Source: Lutjanus erythropterus (taxonomy: Eukaryota; Chordata; Actinopteri; Lutjaniformes; Lutjanidae). From it: a stretch of 64,000 nucleotides of DNA. Below the pieces are notes generated by a model that saw only the letters and a program-made list of their open reading frames with translations, did no database searches and had not been told where the DNA came from. Below are positions 1-12,062 of this stretch, piece by piece. A program made the translations under genes and the position numbers. Where the stretch lies: assembly GCA_020091685.1 (NCBI GenBank), contig CM034607.1, forward strand, positions 19,831,221 through 19,895,220. Reading direction: 5' to 3'. Every line of letters starts with the position of its first letter. The stretch's first letter is position 1.

Positions 1-411
1 GTTCTCTTCCTTCCTCTCTTTGTCTCTCTTTCTTCCTCTCTCTGTTGGTCTGTTCTCCCTCCACCTTTTTTCGCCTCATTTATGCCCTCAACCTCTCCTC
101 TCACCTCGCCCTCTGTCCCTCCAGAGCCTCGTCCCCGTCCAGACCACCGCATATTCAACATGTCTGCTAGCCCATAAAGATATGGTAAAATATGGAAGCC
201 TGCAGGGACTCAAAGGGCAGATCTACAATCAGGAGCAGCAGCTGGGGGGTGGGGTGGACGGCCGGGGTGGCCGTGGGGGGATGCCGCAGCCAAACATACA
301 TGGCAACCTCTATAAGAGCTGGGAGGAGGTGGGAGGGAGGGGGGGTTGGCTGCAAGACATGGCAACCCTCAGACAGCAATCTTCAGATTTCTGGTTAAAT
401 CCGTATGCCTG
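1..411 (+). other. Pyrimidine tract, 3' splice-like site and short open frame
   Basis: About 120 bases of C/T-rich sequence end in CTCCAG at 118-123, which resembles a strong 3' splice site. From 124 a frame stays open for 95 codons to a TGA ending at 411; it becomes Gly/Arg-rich over a G-rich stretch (240-350) and ends DFWLNPYA. I do not recognise the product. No matching 5' splice site or polyadenylation signal is obvious, and the G-rich middle could keep a frame open by composition alone. It could be a terminal exon of a gene entering from the left, or nothing. Confidence 0.15.
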
Positions 412-630
412 AGTAACTCTGGAAGATTGCAGGAGGCAGATACGGCTCTGCCTCCACCTTTTTCACAATTCCATTTGATTTCTCATTTCACAAGCCGAAA
501 GCTTTTTTCCATATTTCATGGCAGTAAGTAGGGGAGGTGTTCAGTGAGGATGAAGCAGGAGGAGGAATCAAAAACAGCAGCAAGTTTAGAGAGAACGTGC
601 ACAAATTGTTGTTTTTGTTTTTTGTTTTTT

Positions 631-1215
631 AAAGGAATAGCTGAATATTTGGGGGAATATGCTTAACTGCTTTTTTTTGCAGAGAATTAGATGAAAAGAT
701 CGACACCACTGGGGATGTCAATGATCATTAATTGATTAATCACCATTAAGATTAAAAACACACCAACTGACAGTGTATGATCTGCGTACCGTTTCTCCAG
801 AGCTCAACAGTTCTCCCGCAGTTTGGTTTGGTCTGTCTTGTCAGTCTAGAAATGGCAGTAACTGTACTCCATGTGGCTTTGTTTTGTTTGGCGGAGCCAT
901 TTGTTGAATAAGGACAGGTGGACAAGGGCAGCTGTTTTGACTGAAAGCCTTATAGTTTTATTACTCTGTTTGTTTAAATTGTTCTTGCTTCATGAGTTAA
1001 TGTCTCACTAATGTTTCACTAATGTGCTGCTAGAACTGTTAAAATAAAATGCAAACTGACATTTTTTAAATTTGATTACTTATTAATGACTAACTGATTA
1101 CTGACTATTTATATGTTCAACAATGGTTAAAAAAATGCAAATCCTTCTCTGTGTGGTAGATGTAATGATACAGCAGCAACTGGTTAGCTTAGCTTAGCAT
1201 TAAGACTAGAAACCT
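631..1215 (-). repeat. Split copy of an AAAGGAATAG dispersed element
   Basis: The segment 631-705 begins AAAGGAATAGCTGAATATTT and continues through a stretch containing GATGAAAAGATCGACACCACT. The segment at about 1180-1215 carries GGTTAGCTTAGCTTAGCATT. Both are reverse-complement parts of the family seen intact at 27.44-27.65 kb. About 470 bases of unrelated AT-rich sequence separate them, so this copy seems interrupted by an insertion or has diverged heavily in the middle. Family identity rests on comparing copies inside the window. Confidence 0.5.
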
Positions 1216-2390
1216 TTGTCTCCAGTATAAACACTTGTGCTAAGGTAAAAAAAATACATGATGTTGTAGTTTTTGGGCTCTTCCTTGGCCCGGCACAGTT
1301 ACCTCTTTCCTCGTCACCAGGAGGCTGCCAGATGGAGACTCCAGGAAGTCACTGCACCCCGCCACAAAAACGTCTGGCACATATACCTGCAAAACGACAA
1401 CGTGCCGTTAGCTGTGACTACATTACATTTCTTCAATCTGGTTGAATTCATTGTGATTAGAAATTCCAACTTAACTGTTAATATGGACGCTAAATAAAGT
1501 GATACGATAAAATGTGTGTTTAAATGCCCCAAAGCAATAACTTTTTTGACATGCGCAAACTGATCTGCCAGAAATATAACAAAAGTAGAAGAGGAAGTGG
1601 TTTCCGTTTGCCAACCACCACTAAACAAAGAAGAGGAAGTGGACCCACATCATATCCTGGGAACAATATTCACATCTAAGAGACAGAAAAGTTTTATTCA
1701 CCACTGACCAGTTCTGTTTTGCTAAGACCATGCTACGACCAAAACTCACAACACGCCACCTACCCCCACGCCGGGCAGGCATGCACAGAAAGACTGTATT
1801 TAATCAACCAGAGAGGATTGGAATTTATTTTCATTTTGAAAATTTATTCTGATCCGGCTGGATCAGATCAGTCTCTACCGATCGAGGTGTTTACACGAGA
1901 CACGTTCAATCTGATTACAATGAAAAGCAGCAGTTACTGTTTCATCAATCTTCTCATTTAACTCTCAGCAAGAAAGTAAATTAAGTGTTTATTCTCAAAA
2001 TGTCTTCGAAACATCTTCATGCTAACAGTTAAAGTAGGCAGTTTGACCCTCTGTTTATCACCTGTTGTTTGTCACTGTCTGCAGATGTGTTTACAACCAC
2101 AGCTGGAGCCAAAAAGTGCATAATCTCACAGCCAAGCCACGGCTTTTTCTACAAACTAGTTTCTATATCCAACAGCTTCACAAACAAGAGGCCAAGTCAT
2201 GTATAATAAATATATAACACGAATGAATATTTATTTACAAAGCGGCGATGGCTGCCACAGACCTTCTCAAATCAGTTAATGGGGGCGGCTCAGCGTGTCC
2301 CAAGGGGGAGCTGAAAACCAAATGAACCAACTGAATGTGCATCAGAGCAGCAAACACAGAACGCCTGCTGGTGGCGGAAAATCTGCTGTC
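1216..2390. other. Intergenic or intronic DNA with one repeat fragment
   Basis: No gene is supported here. 1941-2013 (ATCAATCTTCTCATTTAACT, then AGCAAGAAAGTAAATTAAG) is a forward fragment of the same family as 27.44-27.65 kb. A modestly GC-rich block at 2240-2390 has no splice-bounded frame. Confidence 0.4.
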
Positions 2391-2392
2391 AG

Positions 2393-2491
2393 TCACACAC
2401 ACATACACGCATTATTTACGCACACACACGCACACACTCGGGAATTTAGACACCAAAATACTGTGAGAAACGCACACACACACACACACAG
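2393..2491. repeat. Interrupted (CA)n microsatellite
   Basis: Several short CA runs are broken by other bases, ending in a pure run at about 2474-2491. The Thr/His-rich frame over it is compositional. The 1.2 kb to its right (2492-3680) holds no supported gene; a frame at 2605-2895 has no splice context. Confidence 0.85.
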
Positions 2492-3680
2492 AGGCATCCG
2501 AATAGAGATGAACCAATTAGCAGGCGACAGACATCAGCGTGACAAAGAGAGATGGAGGGAGAGAGAAGGAGTGAGCGAAGTGAAGGAATACATTAAGGCA
2601 CTCAGTGTGCAGGCAGGCTGCAAGCGAGCGGCCTGAGAGGGAAAATGCGACCGAGACACCTTCACACTCTGACACTTTCAAGGAAGCTAAGGTGGCCAGA
2701 GGCAAATCCAGCCCGACACAGTGGGTGGATAATGTGGTAAAATGCGAGGAGAGAGCAGGACGGGCAGGGGTGACACTCACTGATATTATTCAAAGAGTGA
2801 CCCCGAGGAGGAAAAGTAAGTGGAATACAGACACACGCTTTCATAACACGAACCACGCTGATCAACTGTACGCATACATGTACACAGATGGGTGACAGTT
2901 TAAAGGAAAAGCCATCTGTGCCTTACAACATGTCCTGACTGAATGTGATGTGAGCAAGCGCCGGCGACAAAATCACTGAGTTTTCAACGGGAATGATCCA
3001 GCTTGCCATGAGCAACACAGCACTGCGCAGTGTGACGCCTTGATTTGAGCCAGACTTTTATCAGATGCCCTGTTCTATTTATTTCTGTAGCTCCATTAAA
3101 AAAAACGCTGAAAAACAGTTGATTCATGAAGAGAAGCGCTTCTTAATCCCTTATTGTCAGGAGGTGGCACACATGCAGACCTGATGTATTTTATTTTTGA
3201 GTGACAGGCTATTTGCTGAACATTTACTGAGCCCCAAACTAATTGACGCCATGTCAGAGAAGCAACACAAGGTCCCTACATCAGCCCGCAGCCTCAGAAG
3301 ACGAGAGCTGAGCACTAGATAAAAATCATTTTGAATGACGTGTGTGGATTTTACTTCATCAGACCGCTTCATCAGAGAGCGACTGACGGTGACACTTCAA
3401 GCTCAGTGATTAACAAATACCTGCTATTCATGACCTGCAATGTTTCATGTTATTTTAGTGTTTATTTCGTGGTTTATCCTGTTAAAATTGGCACCAGCAT
3501 GTTGTAATACTGAAGAAAAAAATGTCTGTTTTCTTTTTAAAAAGTAGCTACAAATGTAGGAAGATAAAAAGTATTCAACTATGTTTTAATTGAGTGGCTT
3601 CAGTACGTCTCCCCTCTGATCTCAAGCACACACGTCATTCGTACATGGTTCGATTCCGTGATGTAACATAATTAACATTT

Positions 3681-4077
3681 GACACCTGCTCAGAAAAACC
3701 TCACGGGTGAAGAAAAAGAAACACGTCAGGGGAAATATAAACGCCACAAAAGATCACTATGTGTTTTGACAGCTAGCATGAAAAGTCAAAGGTATTTTAA
3801 ACTTTTAAAAGTGAATTTCATCTCAGTGATTGAGGCATATTTAAAAAGCAAGAAACTGTACAGAAAGAAAAACCACAGGATTAGAAGAAAAAGACAAACA
3901 GTGGAAACTTGCTCTGACTAGAAGGCTCTTTGTATAAAGTATCACTAAACTTCAAAAGCACTTTCCTCATTGATCCCCTCACTTTATTGATTAATTAAGA
4001 AAGAAAGACTGACAGTCAATATAATCAAACAACACACCTCATGCCTTATATTCACTGTATAGCCATTGAGGCCCATT
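3681..4077 (+). repeat. Direct duplication, copy 1
   Basis: This segment aligns by eye along its length with 7677-8119 in the same orientation. Shared blocks include CAGAAAAACCTCAC / TAGAAAAACCTCAC, AAAAGTCAAAGGTATTTT, GAAGAAAAAGAC, ACAGTGGAAACTTGCT and CCTCATTGATCC. This copy lacks about 40 bases present in copy 2 after the GGAAGG block. It is either two copies of an unclassified dispersed element or an old local duplication about 4 kb apart. No coding potential is evident. Confidence 0.75.
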
Positions 4078-5768
4078 TTCAGGATAATCAGAATCAGATT
4101 GCTAATAAGATACATTATTTAAAAAAACACTACTTTGGCTCTGATGCAGCCGCCTTTCTCTCTTTCTCATGAAAATTATGAGAGTAATTTTGTTTATTTA
4201 TTTTCTAAATTTTTCAGTTGAAATTTGGACGCCAAGATTTTACTGCAAATTAGTGCCCATGGCATGGATAACATCTGTAAAGGCTCCATTAATGTTGATA
4301 GGCTTACGCAGGTTTTGGAGCAACATGCTGCCATCTAGACAACATCTTTTTCAGTCCCTTTCAGCAACACAATGCCAAGCCACATTCTGCATATTGTAAA
4401 ACAATCATTTCCAAATATAGGTAATTGTTTCCTTGATTACTATCAGTGCTGGTGTTGGCCTTGAAAAACATATTGAAATGTGCTACGTGCAACGTGATGT
4501 AAATAAGCCAGATATCACTGAAGCTGGCTCTCTTACCAACCGTCAGTTTGCTTATACAAAAGGCTTGTATCAGTCAGTCTGAAGGGCCATCACAAAACAC
4601 AATCTGTTGTTTGATCTGGAGGACTTGCTGGTTTCTCAACCATTTTGCCTTTAATTTGTTTGTTCTTTACACCACTGCGCGCCACTCAGCACATACCCAT
4701 GTATGAACTCGAACCACACATACACTCTTCCAGAGTGCCCCTTCATATCAAGAGCCATTACGTTGCAGCATTTGTAAATTACCTCTCAACGCTCCTGACC
4801 GCACACTCACATTTGGCCATTAGCAAAGCCCTGGACACTTAACACACTCGTCACAGCACACACACTCCACGCTGTGCTGACCCCCTCCAGTGCTGCTGAC
4901 GGTGATTTCTCCTGCTGATATCACCCAGGGTGAAATGTTGACTGCAACATATGACATCATATCATAGCGGTAATGACTTGTCTTTATGGTTTGGTTACTT
5001 AGAACTTCCTGACGGTCTATCAGCGCCCTATCAATTATTGCGAATCAGGTGATCAGAGCAAACAGGATGTTGCTCGGTGTAGATGGCAAAGATTTCCCAA
5101 AGGAGGAAGTCGATTAAAGGAAAGTGGACGTGGTGTCTTTAAATAGATGCTGAGTGAAGTAAACCACCTTTTGATCTGTGTGACGTGTCATCTTTTCTAT
5201 CAGCTGTCCTTCCAGTCATTCTGTGCCGTTAACCATTCAACAAAACTTAAATATGATCAGAATAAGTTGACTCAAAATAGACTTTGTATGACCGTTGCTT
5301 CTGAAGATTAAGAGGAGATAGAAAAGGCAACAAGTTTACTGTCCGCTGACACAGCAAGGAGCATGAAATCATTCAAGAGGAATTAATAGTGTGAACAGAG
5401 CCAGAGAAGAGATTGCGGCACAGATTTTGTCCTATAAGCTGCTTGGGCACAAAAATGACATCTGAAATCCCCTCACTTCCTATGGTTAATATGTTGTGCA
5501 AGATTTCTTAGAAATGCACAACAAAGTTTGGAAACTTTCATTTGAAAATGCACAGAGTTGGCACTTTTATGCACTTCATGATGCATTCAGGTGCACACCA
5601 GACACAAGAGCGTCACACTGCCACTTTCAACTCCTACAGGGGCCCACTCAAGGTTAAAGAGTCCATCAGGATGTGTGTGTGTTTGTGAGGAATTGAAGTT
5701 TGACCAGGGCTAAGCTCTGGTGCAAGGACAGTTGCCAATTGTATTCCAGTGAGAAGTTTAAAAATAAC
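4078..5768. other. No gene seen
   Basis: Both strands were examined. Frames at 4169-4399 and 4645-4842 are short, lack splice context and match no family I recognise. No extended repeat stands out. Confidence 0.4.
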
Positions 5769-5894
5769 CTCAACACACACACATACACACACACACACGT
5801 ACCTTCCCAGGCAAATAAGCTGGGGAACAGTCAGAGGATAGAGAGCAGGGATTCCCGTGAGGAATCGCTGGAATGTAAACAGGCCACCCACCCA

Positions 5895-5927
<33 letters not shown>
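5769..5927. repeat. Two (CA)n microsatellites
   Basis: A CA-rich run at 5774-5799 (containing a CAT variant) and a purer 31-base run at 5897-5927 lie 100 bases apart. They create the spurious Cys-Val frames on the - strand. Confidence 0.9.
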
Positions 5928-5929
<2 letters not shown>

Positions 5930-7676
5930 AAAGTGCTTAATCAGAGGCCGTGAGACGACCGCCTCATCTGGAAAAAGATACCCTAGAGAACAGTGCAGTT
6001 TGTTGGGACTGTCCTTTTGGTTTACCCCTCTGTCCTCGCACTGTCCTCTAAAATGCCCCACGAGAGGCTCCAGGAATGCAGCTGCATGTTGGGAAACATG
6101 TCAAGCTTGACCCTTTTGATTTGCACTAAATGTCTATTGTACAAAGTCTTACAGGATCATGGGCAGTTGCGGGTACAGTACCGAAAAGTTAATGCAATTA
6201 TAACTGTAACCTTAAACATAGCATTACATTCGTTTAACTGTTTTCTAAAGTAGACTAATTTAAAAACCTAAGACACTAGCAACAAGATAAGTTATGTCAC
6301 TAACATCAAAGATTAACAGTATACATGAAAAATTAACATAGCTAACGTTAGCTAGCTGCAGTAAGTGCAACTTGCTTCAACACAAATATTTCAGTTTTGC
6401 TCTTCTGTGATTATGGGAGCCGCTAGTAGAAAATGCACCATTACATTCAATAAAATACTGATCTCTCAGTGTTTGAAGATTGTTGGACACATTTGGGATA
6501 ACGTAAGCGCACACCTCAACAAAATATATGATATAGGTCAAGTGTTTTTAGATATTTTAATGCAAAAATGTTTTTAAATGTCCCTGCGGCTGCAGCTTCA
6601 GTCAAACATACTGAAGACATTAACATTTCAGCTGAAGCTAAAGCAGGGGCACTAAGATTTAATGAAACAGACAGTCTTATTTTTATTATCCCTCGTGGCT
6701 CGCATGTGGCGCACATACACACATATAAGTATATACACACGCAGTACTTCATTCTAATCCTAAGCATGGCTCAGATAAGTGACACTGGCCCTTCTCCTGT
6801 TAATAAAACCCTCTGGATCACACACACCGCACTGTCTGCACTGTCACTCCTGTGTGAGTGTGTGTGTTCAGGCACATCATTCAGCGACGGCTCACATACC
6901 CAGGATGCACTTCAGCTGCTTTCAGATGACTATAATCAATTACACTTGCAGCAGAGCGCCGCTTCTGGGGTCGTGTGGTGGTCAGTGGCATGAACTGCAC
7001 ATGCTGCTTTTAATAATGCACAGCAAGTTGCCAAACCCCTGCTGTCTTTTACACTTTCTCAGCCATATGACGCCATTGTTGTGTTATTAGGCCTATGGCC
7101 CACATAACCAGCTGCTCTAGAAAGGACTTTCTGGGTCGTGCGGGGATTACTGTAGGGCTAACGCCACGGCACACAGTCCTGGGGGCCACAAATGGGTCAA
7201 ACGCTGCCTCATTTCAAAAGCAGCATAAAACAATGAAACACCCGGCCGGCACTAACCTTGAAAGTTCATTCCTTCGAGATCAGAAATTCACAAGGGGGTT
7301 CTTTGCACTTAATTAGTAGGAACAAGTCTAGACAAGCGAAAGTAAACAGCAGCTAATTTCCTGTGTTTTGGCTTCTCTTGGCCTTGTCCTGTGGCTAGTC
7401 TTGCTACTTAGCTTAGCAGAGTTAGCCTTCCTTCTGCTTGTGGCCACTGCAGCTATTGTTCTGCTGACAGGCCGCTAATAAACAGCTGGTGGCGCCCCGT
7501 GTTTCTGTGGCCACACTTACCACAACTGCTGCAAATAAAAGGACCCGAAGCATTTGAAGTTTGAAGGGGTGGATTCCCATTGTTTCAAGTCGGAGATTCT
7601 TTCTCTAGCAGAGAGCGAAACTGTTCATTTCAGCTTTCAAGTCTTTTTATAGCGTGTTTTGTTTGCAAGAGTGGCT
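5928..7676. other. No gene seen
   Basis: A frame at 6568-6993 (+) is compositionally ordinary, has no splice signals and matches nothing I know. The GCTAACGTTAGCTAGCTG word at 6341-6358 is a low-complexity motif that recurs throughout the window. No RNA gene was seen. Confidence 0.4.
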
Positions 7677-8119
7677 GACACATTTGTTTAGAAAAACCTC
7701 ACAGCTGGAGGAAAAGAAAACACATCAGAGCAAATATAAAAGCCACAAAAGATCACACTATTTTTTTCATAGCTAGCAGAAAAAGTCAAAGGTATTTTTA
7801 CACTTTAATAGTGAATTCTCTCTCAGTAACTCTGGCATCTAAAATCAAAGAAAATGTGAAGAAATACTGCAGGATTTGAAGAAAAAGACTAACAGTGGAA
7901 ACTTGCTAAGACTGGAAGGTTCTTTTCATCATTACTAACAATCTTTCTTGACAGACTAACACATATAAAGTATCACTTAGCTTCAAACGCACCTTCCTCA
8001 TTGATCCTCTCACTCCATTAATTAAAAGGAGAGGAGAGAGACAGTCAATATGATAAAACAACACTCTTCATGTGGTTATACTGGCCTTATATTTCATTGT
8101 ATGGTCATTAAGGGCCATT
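7677..8119 (+). repeat. Direct duplication, copy 2
   Basis: This is the partner of 3681-4077 in the same orientation and order. It carries an additional stretch of about 40 bases (ATTACTAACAATCTTTCTTG) relative to copy 1. Its right edge abuts the terminal repeat of the element starting at 8118, so a transposon may have inserted at or near the boundary. Confidence 0.75.
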
Positions 8120-8741
8120 AAAGGGATAGTCTGGATAATTTGATGCGGGGCTGTATGAAGTACTTGTCGATATTCAGTGTATTATCTACAGTCGATGCCA
8201 GGCAGCACGCTGCCAGTTAGGAGAGCGAGAGAGGAGCTTCCATCATGGAAGAAACGCAATTAACTGCTGTGAACCAACAAAAGGTATTTTAGCCATTTAA
8301 AAAAAAAAGGTTTGCCTTAAAAATAACAATATCAGTTCAGGTGTTTTAAAGGGTTAGGTTAGATTCACCAAAGTCACACAATAACACAAACCAAATAACA
8401 AATCGAGGCAGTGGTAATCCAGCAACTCCCACGTTCTGCGAGGTAAAACTACTGATTTTGTCTTTGGAGTTTGGTTTATTTGGAGAGAGTGAAATTCGCC
8501 TTGTATAATGGCAGTTTCCTGTCAAAAAAGACTGTCTGACTGTCTGTTGGACAGCGAAAGTAAAGCAGTGGAAATACTCTAAATATAGCATACAATTTAT
8601 CGATTTTTTAAGTAGACCTTTAATTAAGTGACTCTGATCTCTGCTTCTACTAACTGGAGGCATGCCAACCGCCATCTACTGTATGTAATGTACTGATAAT
8701 ATAAAATGCAACCCTACATCAAATAAAGCATCCAGATTGCA
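8118..8741 (+). mobile_element. Non-autonomous DNA element, family A (TTAAAGGGATAGT ends)
   Basis: The left end reads TTAAAGGGATAGTCTGGATA. The right end, around 8717-8741, is a degraded inverted counterpart (CATCAAATAAAGCATCCAGA). The interior shares blocks with the copy at 31.55 kb (TTCCTGTCA, CTGTCTGA, TATTCTAAATATAG-type words, GGCATGCCAACCGCCATCTA). No transposase frame is present, so mobilisation would have to have been in trans. The superfamily is not assigned. Confidence 0.6.
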
Positions 8742-11283
8742 ACAGTGAAAGAAGTGTCAAGCTGTGAGTCCTTTCATGTGCAGATCCGTTAAGGTATAGA
8801 AAGTTATGACAGATGTTTGGAGTTCAAAAAGCCCCCACCTCATCCTCTAGAGGAAATGAAAGAAGATACAGTGGAAGGGAAGCAGAGGAAGACATGAATT
8901 GACTGCTGAAGCACAACAAGCCCCTGAGAGACTCAATTTTCCCACCTGAGAATAATCTCAGCACCTTTAGTAGACAAAAAAACTCTCGTAATATAAAGTT
9001 ATTGATGATAAATCCCTTGCTGATGTTTTACAAACGTACAAAGTCCTAACTGAACAAAGAGATGCTTGTTATTCGCCTCAGAGAGACTCTCTATGAATAA
9101 TTAATCGACACGTAGAGCTGCTGATCCATATGATGATTCAATAATGAGCTCCAGAGCCTGATCCTGGGATTTGTTGAGTGGAGCATCACACCGTCTCTGG
9201 GGGAATATAGATTTTATTGCTTGTAACTTTAGGAGCAACAGCAAAGACAGGATGTGCACAAAGGTGTGATATGGGACATATGTTACAACCTGGACTCAAA
9301 CCCGCAGCACACATGGTGTTCATTAGTGCACTGACCCATGCAGAGGAACTGCTGACAGTGCAGCCAAGCTTAGAGTCTTTCTGTGTTTGAATGGGTTTAA
9401 AATGTAAGAGAGATCAACTTGGACATGTCTATGTGTCCGTCCATCCACTTTTCTTAAAAACAAGTAGTGCTGAAACAAATGATTCCACTGACAGAAAAAC
9501 TTTTACTGTTTTTATGACTCAAGACAGTTTTATGGCTTTTTTTTTTAAAACGGCTACAAGGAGCTTTAATATTTTGTTGATTTTGGAGGCCCATGTGAAG
9601 AAAATTGGTAGTTTCCACCATCATAACCACAAAATATAACGTCAAAAATAAAAGCATCTCAAGAAAAATCTCCTCCTGCTTCTTTCTAGCTTGCTGCTCA
9701 CTGTAACTCCCTGTAACACTGCCTGGGAAAATGTAAACACAGACGTTTCATCTGATTTCAAGGAGAATCGGACCCACTGGGAGGCATTAAGAATAACTAC
9801 ATAGAAATTTTCTCGCTGATAGTTATGTAGGCAGTAGAGGCATCAGTGTTGAACGGAGACTGTTTTATAACCAGTCAGAAAATCCTTGTAGAATATTTAA
9901 ATATTAGTTTTAATAGTAGAAGGTCACAAGAGATACTGGAAGAGAGAGTTGGTGTTTGCAGGTGTTTTCAGGAGTCCTAATAAGTTAAAACTAGAACTGG
10001 AACGATTTGTCATTTGACAGGAAATTAACTGGCAACAGTTTTGACAGCTTATTAATCATGTAAGCAAAACCATCCGTCCTCTCAAATTTAGCACAGAACA
10101 GGTCGCCGTGACATCATATTGATCAGCTCTCTATTAGTCCTTTGCGATCTTTGTAAAAAAAAAGAGTGTCTAAGTGAAGACAACATGAAAGCAAAAAACA
10201 CACTTCGTAACACTTACATTCCTTCAAAATCTTCACTACAGACATTATGAGTCTGGACAGATATGAATGTAAACTGTAACTTTACTGGTTGGTGTGGGCA
10301 GACAACTGTGAGGTTGTTCATTCCAGTTTTATTATTTTATAGAAAATCACAGATTACCTAATAATTTAAACTTTTTTGTTGCAGCCCTAGTCACATGATG
10401 CTTGGTAGGACACGTGACACCCTAATCAATAAACCATTAGTTGAAAAAAGCTTTTCTATGCTTATCATCATTATATATCAACTACTTTATTTAACTGTCA
10501 TAACAAATACTGTTATTTTAGGGCACCACTGTTAGTGTTGATGACTTATGATGACCATTAACCGTACATAAATTTCAAAAAGAAATCAGTTAATCGATCA
10601 GTTAACATCAGAATGCACAGGGAAAATAGTTGTGATGCTGCAAGATATTAAAGTTGTCTGACTGCCCTCCAGTCAGGAGTGAATGAATTCTGAATTGTGT
10701 GTTAATATTCGCTCCATCCACAACTGATTTATGCGATCATGTGAGAGAATCGTGTGTAATCGCACATCTGTGTGTGTTGTATGACATACACCCGAGGGAT
10801 AGAGGAAAGCTTGTTAACACCCCTCCTGATGTTCAGAGGTCGGACGCCTTCCCCAGGTCTCGTTATCGCTTGGCAGGCCACGTCGCACCAAAGCAGCGTG
10901 TCCCAATAACAGGCTGTAAAAATGACAATGCATAACGGCGGCCTCAGAGATGAGGGATGCCTCGCCGGGCATCAAACAACCTTGAAGTGCGGCGTCAAAG
11001 CGGATGAGAGATGACACATTCGCGCAATGAAAACAAAAACACATTACACACCCATTATCCCTGATGACTGGCTGTCTTTGGACATCACCGGAGTGTGTCT
11101 GGGGCGTGTGTTTGTGTGTCTGTGTGAGTTTGGCCTTGTGACAACTTAATGCAACAAATCACATTCTGCAATCATGTTGAAGCGTCACTGACACTGAAAT
11201 GAGCACAGCGGATGATCAAAGTCACTGTCAATATCTACTATTGCATTAAAGTAATCCTATAATAATTCTACAGTAACAGTACA
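8742..11283. other. Gene-free stretch with possible conserved non-coding blocks
   Basis: No gene is supported. 9464-9500 (TAGTGCTGAAACAAATGATT) resembles the end of the TGCAACNATTAATC family. 9061-9240 and 10690-11050 are less AT-rich and more complex than their surroundings; the latter contains CpG-bearing words such as ATAACGGCGGCCTCAGAGAT. Teleost intergenic DNA of this kind is often conserved regulatory sequence, but that is inference only. Confidence 0.3.
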
Positions 11284-11490
11284 TTAAAGGGATAGTTCAG
11301 ATTATTTGATGTGGGGTTGTATGAGGTTCTACAGTTAAAATACCTTTTGCTGCGGACCTTGTCCACAGCAGTAATGGCTTAGCTTACATGCTGGTACGCC
11401 TCTCTGCTTCTCCAAAGTCAAAGGGCGTCTACTGTACAGTGTATCAGCTATCTACTGTGGCTGATACTATCCCAGAACCATCCCTTTTAA
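11284..11490 (+). mobile_element. Family A element, short 207-bp copy
   Basis: It begins TTAAAGGGATAGTTCAGATT and ends AACCATCCCTTTTAA, clear terminal inverted repeats. The interior holds GGGGTTGTATGAGG and a CTGGTACGCCTCTCTGCTTC block shared with the copy at 31.55 kb. No coding capacity. Confidence 0.75.
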
Positions 11491-11819
11491 ATTATCTTAC
11501 AGTAACTACATTAATCCCATAGTTATTTTAGGAAAGAAACCTCCGTGTAGCCTTTATATTTGGTAGGTTTACATAAAGTAAACAATCTATTGTCACCCTT
11601 CATTGCAGAGCTTTACTGAAGATGAACTGTTAATATTTTTATTTTACGAATCGGCGCTGACTCGGGGTGATATGGGCTTGTGTTTTGTGTGTGCATTTGC
11701 CGGAAGTCCCAGGTAGACTGTGACTAAAGCAGTGCCAGCTGCTGTGAATGCCACAGTAGCGAGTCACTGGCAGCCAACTGAGCGATGACGAACACACGAT
11801 ACACACTCACTCGCTCTTC

Positions 11820-12062
11820 AACACACACACACACTCTGTGGAGGGAAAGTTGTGTGTGTGTGTGTGGATCCTCCTGCTCATTCGTTGTAATTCTCCCATA
11901 ATCCTTTACTCTACGAAATGACACAGCTGCCAGACATATCCTCTTTGCTGGCGCCTCAAACCTCCACTCCACTCCTTTCCTTTCCTCTCTAGCTCTCTCA
12001 CACTCACACACACACACACACACACATATAGACAAACATAAACACACACATACACACACACT
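11820..12062. repeat. Opposed (CA)n/(TG)n and further (CA)n tracts
   Basis: A CA run (11820-11833) is followed 17 bases later by a TG run (11851-11866), which could pair as a hairpin. A second imperfect CA tract occupies 12001-12062. The Cys/Val frames over these tracts are artefacts. Confidence 0.85.

Noticed and set aside
3647..3657. Perfect polymerase III B box (GGTTCGATTCC)
   Set aside because: No A box at a suitable distance and no cloverleaf in the flanks, so a tRNA is not supported.
5634..6061. Cys-Val repeat 'proteins' over CA/TG tracts (also 11724-12106, 28761-29021, 53529-53825)
   Set aside because: These are direct translations of microsatellites.
7519..7550. GTAAGTGTGG donor on the - strand next to a TTTATTTGCAG acceptor
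   Set aside because: The enclosed segment would be only about 8 bases, too small to believe without transcript evidence.
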